A stretch of 23,376 bases of DNA, from contig CAJMMX010000035.1 in assembly GCA_905214615.1 (NCBI GenBank), positions 1 through 23,376 of the forward strand. Reading direction: 5' to 3'. The translations under genes were made by a program, and so were the position numbers. Below, in pieces: positions 14,716-22,934 of this stretch (the stretch's first letter is position 1; each line of letters begins with the position of its first letter). Under the pieces are notes generated by a model that made no database searches, had not been told where the DNA came from, and was given only the letters and a program-made list of their open reading frames with translations. The DNA is from an uncultured bacterium. GTDB lineage: Bacteria; Actinomycetota; Coriobacteriia; Coriobacteriales; Coriobacteriaceae.

Positions 14716-14753
14716 CCACCACAATGGGGACAGACGCCTCCGTGGTGGTTTTA
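14714..14753. terminator. Bidirectional terminator between GntR3 and GNAT genes
   Basis: AACCACCAC (14714-14722) and GTGGTGGTT (14742-14750) form a perfect 9-bp stem with a 19-nt loop containing GGGGACAG. The left arm uses the last two bases of the GntR3 stop and the right arm abuts the GNAT stop triplet (14751-14753). Plus-strand RNA continues TTTTA counting the stem end. One compact structure appears to serve both convergent genes. Confidence 0.6.
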
Positions 14754-15332
14754 GGCGGGAAGGTCGGGGAACCAGGTTGGTTTGGACTGGTTGGGGGTGC
14801 GCTCGGCCAGGACCAGCTCCATCCAGCACATGTCGTACCAGCGGCCGAACTTTTGGGCACAGCGGTCGAAAGCACCCACCAAGCGATATCCCATATGGGC
14901 ATGGAAGTCCTGGCTGTTGTGCGTTAGATACTCGTCGTCCTTGTCGTGCGGCACGGCGATGAGCGCGCACATGTTGGTGATGCCCATCGCGATCAGGCAC
15001 TGCTTGAGCGCATCGTGCAGCTTGCGGCCCAGCCCGCCGTGGCGCACGTCGCGTGCCAGGTAAATCGACGTCTCGACCGACCAGTCATAGGCCTCGCGGT
15101 TGTTGAGCGGGCTCACATAGGCATAGCCTACCGGAAGCCCGTCCAGCTCCATCACCAAATACGGGTAGCGCTTGAGCGTACGCTCGATGCGCCCGGCGAA
15201 CTCCTCAACGCTCGGTACCTCGTATTCGCAGGTAATCGCCGTCTGGCGCACATATGGCTCATAGATGGCAAGCAACGCCGGCGCGTCTTCGGGCGTCGCC
15301 AGGCGAATCGTCGGCTCGGACATCTTGGCCAT
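14751..15332 (-). CDS. GNAT N-acetyltransferase, phosphinothricin acetyltransferase-like
   Basis: Acetyl-CoA-dependent N-acetyltransferase of 193 residues. Seen: N-terminal IRLATPEDAPALLAIYEPYV and TAITCEYEVPS, typical of the PAT/YncA subgroup; central SIYLARDVRHGGLGRKLHDAL with the acetyl-CoA pyrophosphate loop RHGGLG at 97-102; C-terminal DFHAHMGYRLVGAFDRCAQKFGRWYDMCWME, again PAT-like. Known relatives acetylate phosphinothricin, methionine sulfoximine or related amino acids, so a small amino-acid analogue is the likely substrate. The upstream ATG is kept because GAGGGG precedes it by five bases; the ATG at codon 4 is spaced too far. It lies beyond the threonine aldolase terminator, so it probably has its own promoter. 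Confidence 0.87.
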   Translation of the reverse strand: MAKMSEPTIRLATPEDAPALLAIYEPYVRQTAITCEYEVPSVEEFAGRIERTLKRYPYLVMELDGLPVGYAYVSPLNNREAYDWSVETSIYLARDVRHGGLGRKLHDALKQCLIAMGITNMCALIAVPHDKDDEYLTHNSQDFHAHMGYRLVGAFDRCAQKFGRWYDMCWMELVLAERTPNQSKPTWFPDLPA

Positions 15333-15343
15333 ACAGCCCCTCT

Positions 15344-15388
15344 CAAAAGCAAAGGCCGCCTTGCGCCAAACCCAGGCGCAAGGCGGCC
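15344..15388 (-). terminator. Rho-independent terminator of the threonine aldolase gene
   Basis: Perfect 14-bp arms GGCCGCCTTGCGCC (15354-15367 on the plus strand) and GGCGCAAGGCGGCC (15375-15388) around a seven-base loop, followed on the minus strand by TTTGCTTTTG. It lies 18 bases past the aldolase stop. Confidence 0.85.
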
Positions 15389-15405
15389 CTCGTCATTGCA
15401 TCAAG

Positions 15406-16431
15406 CTACAGGACAGCCGCCAGCGCGTCGATGTCCTCCTGCGTCGTGGCCCAGCTGGTGCAAAAGCGCACCACGGTGTGGGTCTCGTCGTACTTTTCCC
15501 AGTACTCGATCGAAGCATGCTCGCGAATGCGGGCCATGTCCTCGTTGGGCAAAATCACAAACTGCTGGTTGGTGGGCGTCTCCAAGAAGAACTGGTAGCC
15601 GCGCTCATGCAGCACGCGACGAAGCGCCTGCGCCGTCTCAATCGCCTGGCGGCCAATCTCAAAATACAGGCCGTCGGTAAAGAGCGCCTCAAACTGAACG
15701 CCCGTCAGACGGCCCTTGGCCAGCAGCGCTCCGTGCTGCTTAATGCGCGGAATGGGGTGTGCCGGAGCGTGCATGCCGCAAAACACCACGGCCTCGCCGC
15801 AAAGCGCGCCGCACTTGGTGCCGCCAATGTAGAACACGTCGCACAGCTGCGCCAGCTCGGGCAGGGTAATGTCGCACTCATCGGCCGCCAGCGCATAGGC
15901 CAGACGGGCGCCATCCACAAACAGCGGAATCTGGCGCTTCTGGCACACCGCATGAATCGCCGCAAGCTCGGCGGCGGAGTACAGCGTGCCGTACTCGGTC
16001 GATAGGCTCACGTACACGGCACCTGGGAACACCGTGTGCTCGTAGCTCTCGTTTTCGTAAAACGCCTGGATATAGCTGTCGAGCTCCTCGGCATGCATCT
16101 TGCCCTCGTAGCCGGGAATGGTAAGCACCTTGTGGCCGCCAAACTCGATGGCACCCGCCTCGTGGCAGGCAACGTGGCCGGTCTCGGCTGCAACGACGCC
16201 CTCGTAGGGCGCAAGCAGCATGTCAATCACCGTCGCGTTGGCCTGTGTGCCGCCCACCAGGAAAAATACGTCGGCATCGGGAGCCTGACAGGCCTCACGG
16301 ATGAGCCGCTTGGCACGCTCGGTGTGTGCATCGGTGCCGTAGCCGGGCTGCGGCTCCATATTAGTGTCGACGAGCGCCTGCAGCACTGCCGGATGTGCGC
16401 CGTGGGAATAGTCGTTGTTAAACGCGAGCAT
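15406..16431 (-). CDS. ltaE: Low-specificity L-threonine aldolase, PLP-dependent
   Basis: Cytosolic PLP enzyme of fold type I, 341 residues, that cleaves L-threonine or L-allo-threonine to glycine and acetaldehyde. Seen: N-terminal FNNDYSHGAHPAVLQAL; GYGTD at 30-34; PLP-phosphate region GGTQAN at 60-65; TGHVACHEAGA with H86, the usual cofactor-stacking histidine; D173 in FVDGARLAYAL; Schiff-base lysine K206 in YIGGTKCGAL. Length fits the family. Start supported by AGAGGA five bases upstream. It follows the PAP2 gene by 45 bp without a strong terminator and ends in a good one. The related beta-eliminating lyases share the fold, but this motif set is of the aldolase type. Confidence 0.9.
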   Translation of the reverse strand: MLAFNNDYSHGAHPAVLQALVDTNMEPQPGYGTDAHTERAKRLIREACQAPDADVFFLVGGTQANATVIDMLLAPYEGVVAAETGHVACHEAGAIEFGGHKVLTIPGYEGKMHAEELDSYIQAFYENESYEHTVFPGAVYVSLSTEYGTLYSAAELAAIHAVCQKRQIPLFVDGARLAYALAADECDITLPELAQLCDVFYIGGTKCGALCGEAVVFCGMHAPAHPIPRIKQHGALLAKGRLTGVQFEALFTDGLYFEIGRQAIETAQALRRVLHERGYQFFLETPTNQQFVILPNEDMARIREHASIEYWEKYDETHTVVRFCTSWATTQEDIDALAAVL

Positions 16432-16476
16432 GGTAATCCTCTCTAGCCGGGCACGAGCCCGATGATTCAGGTGCCG

Positions 16477-17340
16477 CTATTGTACGCCGCTCGGATAGGC
16501 AATGCGCGCGGCAAGGCACTCAAGCGCCAGCACCAGGGCAAAGCCGCAGCTCACGTCACTCAAAAAGTGCGCACCGATCACGATACGACCAAAGGCGACG
16601 AACGCCGCAACCACAGCGGCGACCCAAAAGACCGCGCGGCGGCGCGACGGCTTTTCCTTAAAGGCCGCCGCGGGAAGCCCGGCGAGCATAAGGCCGATCG
16701 CCGCGTGTGCCGTGTGTCCGCTCGCAAACGACTTAAAGCCGTCCTTGATCACGCCGGCGGCGATATAGGTCCACTTGTCGGGGTTGCCGATCACCCACCA
16801 CGGCTGAAAATCGAGCCCCTGCGTCACCTCGATCACGCGCATGCGCGGGCGCGACCACAGTGGCTTGACGATCACGTTGAGGATAATGGCCTGAGCGACC
16901 CACACGGCAAGCACCATCAACGCCCAGCGCGTGAGATCGTCGGGCGCGGTGTCGCGCGTAAGGCGATAGGCGATGAGGTTGGCCGCGATGACCAGCACAA
17001 ACGTCAGCACCAACTGAACCACGATGAGTTTGCCGCCAACCCGCAGGGACGAAACGATCTCGTAGCCGACCAGGCCCACGTTGACCAGAACGCCCAGCAC
17101 GGCGAGCCATTTGCTCCCCCTGGAGTCGGGACGCACCGCGCGTACGAGCATAACGCCTGCGACGCTCGCCGTCAGCTCAAACGGCAGCTCGCCGGCGGCC
17201 TCGATAAAGCGGCCGTACATGCTGGCGATGTTGAACAGCGCGCTCGAGATCTGGTAATCGAAGAAGCTGCCCACGCCCAGACAAAGGCACAGGACGACCG
17301 CGATAGCGGCGACGTCTTTCTTATAGATGTACCCGAACAT
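16477..17340 (-). CDS. PAP2-family membrane phosphatase
   Basis: Membrane phosphatase of the PAP2 superfamily, 287 residues, likely acting on a lipid phosphate or isoprenoid pyrophosphate. Five or six hydrophobic segments are visible. Motif 1 is reduced to KPLWSRP (159-165), motif 2 is ASGH (207-210) in place of PSGH, and motif 3 is GRIVIGAHFLSDV (251-263) in place of SRxxxxxHxxxD. The catalytic H210, R252, H258 and D262 are kept, so activity is plausible. The ATG at 17340 follows AAAGGA; the frame is open further upstream but has no ribosome site. It lies 81 bp downstream of mfd and may be co-transcribed with it. Confidence 0.82.
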   Translation of the reverse strand: MFGYIYKKDVAAIAVVLCLCLGVGSFFDYQISSALFNIASMYGRFIEAAGELPFELTASVAGVMLVRAVRPDSRGSKWLAVLGVLVNVGLVGYEIVSSLRVGGKLIVVQLVLTFVLVIAANLIAYRLTRDTAPDDLTRWALMVLAVWVAQAIILNVIVKPLWSRPRMRVIEVTQGLDFQPWWVIGNPDKWTYIAAGVIKDGFKSFASGHTAHAAIGLMLAGLPAAAFKEKPSRRRAVFWVAAVVAAFVAFGRIVIGAHFLSDVSCGFALVLALECLAARIAYPSGVQ

Positions 17341-17377
17341 GCTTTCCTTTCCATCGGGCGAAGTTTTCAACCTGCAA

Positions 17378-17410
17378 CGTGGCGGGGCAAAGAATCCTTG
17401 TCCCGCCACG
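17378..17410 (-). other. Hairpin between mfd and the PAP2 gene
   Basis: CGTGGCGGGGC (17378-17388) and GTCCCGCCACG (17400-17410) pair over 11 positions with one G-U in plus-strand RNA (A-C on the minus strand). It lies 11 bases past the mfd stop. No T tract follows, so termination here is uncertain; it may only trim or stabilise the mfd message. Confidence 0.45.
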
Positions 17411-17421
17411 CCACCTACCTG

Positions 17422-20400
17422 TTATTCATCATCGCTAGCACCCAGCTGCTGCAGCAGCATGAGTGCGGCCGCCACGGGACCGGCCTCGTCGTTGGCGTCG
17501 AGACCGCGGCCCAGGCCGCTGCCCACACCGGCGCCCGCCTTGTAGGGCACCGACAGCTTGCGGCTCTTGGGGAAGCTCACCGCGCCATAGCGGGTCTTAA
17601 GCTCAAAGGCCACCTTCTTGGGCACGTCGACGCCCAAAAACGTGATGCGACCGCCGCTGAGCGTGACGCTCTCGAGCCCCAGGCGCTCGCCGCGAATACG
17701 GATGCGCGCGCGGTTGAACAGGTTGAGCCCTGCCAACGGCAGCTCGCCATGCGCGGCCTCGGTCTCTTCCTGCACCTCATCGATGCTCTCCAAGTCCTCG
17801 GCCGCTGCGAGCTTACGGTACACGAGCACGCGCTGATCCACCGCCGGCAGGTACTCCTCGGACAAGAAGTAATCGGCCGGCAGGTTAATGCCCACGCTCG
17901 CCGCCTCCACGCCGGCGTCGTCGTCGCCGCGCGCCTCGGCCACGGCCTGGCCCAGCATCTGTGTAAACAGGTCAAAGCCCACGCTCGACAGATTGCCGTG
18001 CTGCTCGGCGCCCATAAGCGAGCCGGCGCCACGAATCTCCAGGTCGCGCATGGCGATGCGCATGCCGCTGCCCAAGTCCTGGAACTCGGACAGTGCGGTC
18101 AGGCGCGCCGTTGCCTCCTCGGTGAGCGGCAGCTCGCCCGGGAACATAAAGTATGCGTAGGCCTGTGTGGCAGAACGGCCCACACGGCCCTTGAGCTGGT
18201 AGAGCTGTGCCAGGCCCAGGCGCTGCGAGTCCTCGATGATGAGCGTGTTGGCGAACGCGTTGTCGATGCCGCTCTCCACGATGGTCGTGGCGATGAGCAC
18301 GTCGATCTTTTTGGTCGCGAACTCGATCATCACGTCCTCGACCTCGCGCGGACTCATCTTGCCGTGCGCCACGCCCACGCGCGCCTCGGGCGCGGCCTCG
18401 TGCACGCGCGCCACGGCGTCGTCGATGGTCTTGACGCGGTTGGACACGTAGTACACCTGGCCGCCGCGACCCACCTCCAGGCGAATCGCCGCGCTCACCA
18501 CATCGGGGTCGTACTCCCCCACGTGCACGATCACGGGGCGGCGCCCGGTCGGCGGCGTGGTGATCAGGCTCATGTCGCGCACGCCGCTCGTGGCCATCTG
18601 CATGGTTCGCGGAATCGGCGTTGCCGAAAGCGTGAGCACGTCAATCTGCTCACGCAGGTTCTTGAGCTGCTCCTTGTGCTGCACACCAAAGCGCTGCTCT
18701 TCGTCGATGATCACCATGCCCAGGTTCTTGGGGTTCACGTCGGCAGAAAGCAAGCGGTGCGTGCCGATGAGCACATCGATCGTGCCCTCGGCAAACGCCT
18801 TGAGCGCGCGCTTTTGCTGCGCCGGGGTGCGGAAGCGGCTGAGCACCTCGACCTCGAGGCCAAACGGGGCAAAGCGCTCAAAGAACGTCTCGTAGTGCTG
18901 CTGGGCCAGAATGGTCGTGGGACAGAGCACCATGACTTGGCGGCCGGAGTCCACGCACTTAAACGCCGCGCGCAGGGCGACCTCGGTCTTGCCGAAACCC
19001 ACGTCGCCGCACAGCAGGCGGTCCATGGGCTTGGGCGCCTCCATGTCCGCCTTAATGTCAGCGATAGCCTCCAGCTGGTCGCGCGTCTCGTCGTAGGGGA
19101 AGCTCTCCTCCATCTCAATCTGCTCGGGCGTGTCGGGCGGACAGGCGATACCGGTAATCGACGAGCGGCGCGTATACAGGTCGACCAGGTCAAACGCCAG
19201 CTTTTTGGCGTTCTTGCGCGCCTTGTTGGTGGCGCGCGTCCAGTCGGCGGTGTTGAGCCTGGTCAGGCGCGGCTTGTCGCCGTCGGGGCCAACATAGCGT
19301 GTGATGCGGTCAACCTGCTCGAGCGGCACGTAGAGCTTGTCGCCGTCGGCATATTCCAGCAAAAAGTAGTCGCGCTCCTTGCCGCCCACTTCCTGGCGCG
19401 CGATCTCGCTAAAGAGCGCGATGCCGTGAGTGGCGTGCACCACGTAGTCGCCCGGCTTAAACGGAAACGTGATCTGCGTAATGTCCACCTTGCGGCGGCT
19501 GCGCGCGCGGTTGGCGTCCATGCGGGCGTTGAGGTCGGCGATCGAGAACACGGCCAGGTTGGCATCGGGCACCACCACGCCCTGCGGCAAGGCGGCATCG
19601 ACAAAGGTCACGCGTCCGCGCGAGATGGTGGGCACGGTGGCGCCGGCGGCAGCCTGGGCGGCACCTGCCTCGAGCGAGCGGGCGTTGAGCGCGTCGGCCT
19701 TGCGTTCGCGAATTGCAGCATGAGCATCCTGGCGGACAGCACGATCGGCAGAATCCGCCGCTGCCACGCGCACACGGTCGCCAATAGCGCCCGCGTTTTC
19801 GGGCGCGGCCGTCAGCGACTCCTCAAAAGTAATACCCTCATCGCCAAAGGTGAGCTCCATCGACTCGCGCGCACCGCGGTCGGGGATGGCAAATACGCAG
19901 GCATAGCGCTTGCCCACGACCTCCTGGATGCGCGTCATAAAGCGATTGTCCGAGCCCGCGATGGCCGGCTGCTCAATCTTGAGCTCTGCCGTCACCGCAC
20001 CGCCGGCACGAATCAAGCTCACGTAGTTAAGGCGCTGCTGGGCACCAAAGTCGAGTTGCTGGGCACGCACGTACAGGCCGTCCAGACGGTCGACCCCCGC
20101 CTCGCCGGCACGTGCCTCGATATCCTCGTAGGCACGCAGGCAATCGTCGAACAGCGAGCGCGGCTCGGACAGCACCACGAGCGCCTTGCCGCTCACGTGC
20201 GCCAGCGGGCTCACGGTCTGGCCGTACATCACCGGCAAAAAGCGATCGAGCTCGGGCGTGACGATGCGCGCATCCACCATCTCGAGCAGCGCCGCCAGTT
20301 TGCTGTCGTCCTGGCTGGCACGATAGAGCGCCACATGCATGTTGTGGACGGCGTCGTCGGTGAGTGCGAGCTCGCGACAGGGGAAAATCTCGATGCTGTC

Positions 20401-21054
20401 CTCGTTGCCGATGGTCTGGCCCGTGGAACCCACCATGCGGCGGATGCGGTCGATCTCGTCGCCAAAGAACTCAATGCGCACGGGTGCTTTTTCCTGCGCG
20501 GGGAACACCTCGACGGTGTCGCCGTGAATGCGGAACAGACCGGGCGCATCAGCGGCGCCGGCATTGGTGTAGCCCATGCCCACCAGGCGATGCGGCACCT
20601 CGTCAAAAGGAATCTCCTCGCCCACCGCAAAGGTCGTGGACTCCCAGTAGTGGCTCTCGACCGGCGGCACGCAGCGCAGCAGCGCGCGGGCCGAGGCAAC
20701 CATGATGCAGTTGTCCCCGCGCACGATGCGCCCCAGAGCCTCGCAGCGCTGCGCCACCACGGCATCGTCGGGCGCCTGCTCGCGCCACGGATAGTCCTTG
20801 CGCTCGGGAAAACGGCACACGTGCGCCAGGCCCACGTAGGCGGCAAGGCTGCGCGCGGCGCGATCGGCCGCATCCTCGCCACTCACAATGTAGACCGTCG
20901 GGCGCGGACGGCGCGCAAACTGGGCGGCCGCCATAAGCGTGCGGCCCGACTGCGACACGGCCAGCGTCACGTCCTCGCCGGCATCGAGTCCGGCCTCGAC
21001 GGTCTGCAGCGCCTCGGCAGTGTAGAGCTGCGCGGCTATACGGTGAATGAGCAT
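17422..21054 (-). CDS. mfd: Transcription-repair coupling factor Mfd
   Basis: ATP-driven DNA translocase that removes RNA polymerase stalled at lesions and recruits UvrA, 1210 residues (family usually about 1150). Seen: UvrB-like N-terminal module; RNA-polymerase-interacting domain near 530-590 (KPGDYVVHATHGIALF, LYVPLEQVDRITRYVG); Walker A GDVGFGKTE near 685; DEEQRFGV near 783; helicase C motifs with TTIVESGIDN and QLKGRVGRS; TRCF domain near 1040-1150. An Ala-rich, low-complexity stretch near 415-480 looks like a lineage insertion. The start is the ATG at 21054, with GGAGG upstream; an ATG nine codons earlier lacks a ribosome site. Confidence 0.97.
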   Translation of the reverse strand: MLIHRIAAQLYTAEALQTVEAGLDAGEDVTLAVSQSGRTLMAAAQFARRPRPTVYIVSGEDAADRAARSLAAYVGLAHVCRFPERKDYPWREQAPDDAVVAQRCEALGRIVRGDNCIMVASARALLRCVPPVESHYWESTTFAVGEEIPFDEVPHRLVGMGYTNAGAADAPGLFRIHGDTVEVFPAQEKAPVRIEFFGDEIDRIRRMVGSTGQTIGNEDSIEIFPCRELALTDDAVHNMHVALYRASQDDSKLAALLEMVDARIVTPELDRFLPVMYGQTVSPLAHVSGKALVVLSEPRSLFDDCLRAYEDIEARAGEAGVDRLDGLYVRAQQLDFGAQQRLNYVSLIRAGGAVTAELKIEQPAIAGSDNRFMTRIQEVVGKRYACVFAIPDRGARESMELTFGDEGITFEESLTAAPENAGAIGDRVRVAAADSADRAVRQDAHAAIRERKADALNARSLEAGAAQAAAGATVPTISRGRVTFVDAALPQGVVVPDANLAVFSIADLNARMDANRARSRRKVDITQITFPFKPGDYVVHATHGIALFSEIARQEVGGKERDYFLLEYADGDKLYVPLEQVDRITRYVGPDGDKPRLTRLNTADWTRATNKARKNAKKLAFDLVDLYTRRSSITGIACPPDTPEQIEMEESFPYDETRDQLEAIADIKADMEAPKPMDRLLCGDVGFGKTEVALRAAFKCVDSGRQVMVLCPTTILAQQHYETFFERFAPFGLEVEVLSRFRTPAQQKRALKAFAEGTIDVLIGTHRLLSADVNPKNLGMVIIDEEQRFGVQHKEQLKNLREQIDVLTLSATPIPRTMQMATSGVRDMSLITTPPTGRRPVIVHVGEYDPDVVSAAIRLEVGRGGQVYYVSNRVKTIDDAVARVHEAAPEARVGVAHGKMSPREVEDVMIEFATKKIDVLIATTIVESGIDNAFANTLIIEDSQRLGLAQLYQLKGRVGRSATQAYAYFMFPGELPLTEEATARLTALSEFQDLGSGMRIAMRDLEIRGAGSLMGAEQHGNLSSVGFDLFTQMLGQAVAEARGDDDAGVEAASVGINLPADYFLSEEYLPAVDQRVLVYRKLAAAEDLESIDEVQEETEAAHGELPLAGLNLFNRARIRIRGERLGLESVTLSGGRITFLGVDVPKKVAFELKTRYGAVSFPKSRKLSVPYKAGAGVGSGLGRGLDANDEAGPVAAALMLLQQLGASDDE

Positions 21055-21077
21055 GCTGTTCCTCCGGCATCGCAACG

Positions 21078-21107
21078 CCAAAAGCCCGCCGGGGCAAGCT
21101 CGGCGGG
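21078..21107 (-). terminator. Probable terminator between nth and mfd
   Basis: CCCGCCG (21085-21091) and CGGCGGG (21101-21107) form a stem followed on the minus strand by CTTTTGG. It lies more than 100 bases past the nth stop and just before the mfd ribosome site. The U run is short. Confidence 0.5.
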
Positions 21108-21211
21108 TCGTACGTCAAATACATTGTCTGTCATGGTAGCGCATGGAGAGGACTCCGGCTCAAGGGCAAACCCAGCCCCGCAAAAAACGCCAGACGAAGA
21201 TGCGTTCCGCC

Positions 21212-21877
21212 CTACCCCGCCACCCGTACGCTGGGGCACAAATCTGCCAGCGGACACTCGTCACACTTGGGTTTGCGGGCGTCGCAGATCTCGCGACCGA
21301 AGGTGATCCACTGATGGTTGACCGACCCCCAATACTCGTGCGGCAAAATCTTGAGCAGATCCTGCTCAGTCTTGAGCGGCTCCTTGGCATGTGTCTTGGG
21401 ACTCAGCATCAGGCGGTGCGCAATGCGGTTGACGTGCGTGTCCACCGCAATGCCCTCCACGATGCCATACCCCACGTTGAGCACGATGTTCGCCGTCTTG
21501 CGTCCCACGCCCGGCAGCTTCACGAGTTCCTTCATGTCGGCCGGCACCTCGCCGCCATAGTCGGCGACGATCATCTGCGCGGCCTCCACGGCGTGCTTGG
21601 CCTTACTCTTATAAAAGCCGAGCGACTTGATGGTGTCCGCCACGTCAGCTACGCTCGCCCCGGCCATGGCCTCGGGCGTGGGCCACTGGGCAAACAGCCG
21701 CGGCGTCACTTTGTTGACCTGCGCATCGGTCGTTTGCGCCGAAAGCAGCACCGCGATCAGCAGGCGGAAGGGATTCTCGTGGTCCAAAAAGCACTCGACC
21801 GGGCCATAGCGACGGTTGAGGCGCTCACACACCTCGATGGCGCGCTCGCGCTTGGCGGCATTGGTCTCGCGTGGCAT
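21212..21877 (-). CDS. nth: Endonuclease III (DNA glycosylase/AP lyase)
   Basis: Base-excision repair enzyme removing oxidised pyrimidines and cutting abasic sites, 221 residues. Seen: helix-hairpin-helix LPGVGRKTANIVL with catalytic K127; catalytic D146 in AVDTHVNRI; a [4Fe-4S] cluster motif with C198, C205, C208 and C214 at the classic 6-2-5 spacing. Start at the ATG at 21877, five bases after GAGGAG; the GTG at 21901 is not supported. It lies 63 bp downstream of the ABC ATPase gene. The gap to mfd is 157 bp with a probable terminator, so the two repair genes are neighbours but perhaps not one operon. Confidence 0.96.
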   Translation of the reverse strand: MPRETNAAKRERAIEVCERLNRRYGPVECFLDHENPFRLLIAVLLSAQTTDAQVNKVTPRLFAQWPTPEAMAGASVADVADTIKSLGFYKSKAKHAVEAAQMIVADYGGEVPADMKELVKLPGVGRKTANIVLNVGYGIVEGIAVDTHVNRIAHRLMLSPKTHAKEPLKTEQDLLKILPHEYWGSVNHQWITFGREICDARKPKCDECPLADLCPSVRVAG

Positions 21878-21940
21878 AACGACTCCTCGGCTCAATGGCA
21901 CAATAAACTTATGGGCACAATTGTCCCACGTCCGAGACGT

Positions 21941-22684
21941 TTACGCCTCCAAGAATGCGCCGGTCTGACGGCTCCACAGGCTCGCGTACTCGCCGCCCGC
22001 CTCGACGAGCTGCACATGCGTGCCGTCCTCGACGATCTCGCCATCCGCCAGCACCACAATGCGGTCGAGCGCCGCCACGGTGGACAGGCGATGCGCCACC
22101 ACAATGGAGGTGCGGCCGCGCATCAGGTTCTCGAGAGCTTCCTGCACCAACGCCTCGGACTCGCTATCGAGGGCAGACGTCGCCTCGTCGAGTACCAGAA
22201 TCGGCGCGTCGGTGAGGATGGCACGGGCAATGGCCACGCGCTGGCGCTGGCCGCCCGAAAGCTTGACGCCGCGCTCGCCCACCATGGTGTCAAAGCCACG
22301 GGGCAGGCGGTCGATAAACTCGGTCGCATTAGCCAAGCGAGCCGCCTCGCGGATCTGCTCGTCGGTGGCGTCGGGGCGGTCGTAGGCGATATTCTCGCGA
22401 ATGGAGCGATGGAACAGCAGCGCCTCCTGCGGCACGTAGGCAACCTGACGGCGCAGGCTCTGCTGTGTGCAGCGCGAGACGTCCTGGCCGTCCACGAGCA
22501 CGCGGCCGCCCTGTACGTCGTCCAGGCGCAGCAACAGCTTGGTGAGCGTCGTCTTGCCCGAGCCCGACGGCCCCAGAATCGCCACGAATTCGTTGTCGCG
22601 GAACGAGATGGAGACGTCGTTCAAGGCCACCTGGGTGAAGTCGCCCGTCGTGTAGGACTTGCAGATATTATTGAGCTGCAGCAT
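21941..22684 (-). CDS. ABC transporter ATPase, apparent chimera without a permease
   Basis: 247-residue ABC nucleotide-binding domain with Walker A GPSGSGKT (38-45), Q-loop PQE (85-87), signature LSGGQ (142-146), Walker B ILVLDE (162-167) and H-loop H198, so it should bind and hydrolyse ATP. The first 47 residues (LNNICKSYTTGDFTQVALND, SFRDNEFVAILG) are typical of stand-alone LolD/MacB-type ATPases. From TKLLLRL onward it is typical of the domain at the C-terminus of ABCB-type fused exporters (DVQGGRVLVDGQDV, SIRENIAYDRP, LPRGFDTMVGERG, VVAHRLSTV). The join falls in Walker A, which both families share. No transmembrane domain or permease lies next to it. The ribosome site (AAGGAAAGGG) is good. 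It may be a recombination remnant, a functional subunit for a remote permease, or an assembly join. Confidence 0.8.
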   Translation of the reverse strand: MLQLNNICKSYTTGDFTQVALNDVSISFRDNEFVAILGPSGSGKTTLTKLLLRLDDVQGGRVLVDGQDVSRCTQQSLRRQVAYVPQEALLFHRSIRENIAYDRPDATDEQIREAARLANATEFIDRLPRGFDTMVGERGVKLSGGQRQRVAIARAILTDAPILVLDEATSALDSESEALVQEALENLMRGRTSIVVAHRLSTVAALDRIVVLADGEIVEDGTHVQLVEAGGEYASLWSRQTGAFLEA

Positions 22685-22934
22685 GCGCGCGTTCCCTTTC
22701 CTTCAATTCTCGGGAGCCATTATGAAGGTGCGGCGGTGCGCGCCGTCTGGCGCTTTCGTTAAAAGCGGGTTATTTGCATAGATTTGCCACGAAGATTAAG
22801 CGGTTTCGCGGTATCCTGTCATGCGGTTCACCAAGAAGCGTCGGCGTTCCCCGCCAGCTGCGCGGATGCGGGCCCCACGCTCAACGCCCCGTTGCGCCAG
22901 ACGGCATCGCGCCGACCAACGAGAAAGGACAACT

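Noticed and set aside
16462..21306. A 1614-codon open frame on the plus strand
   Set aside because: It lies antisense to PAP2 and mfd, has no recognisable domain, is rich in His, Ala, Arg and Leu as expected from GC-rich reverse codons, and has no convincing ribosome site.
22685..22934. Iron-regulated promoter before the ferritin
   Set aside because: I could not find a Fur- or DtxR-like palindrome or well-spaced -35/-10 pair, so no site is called.
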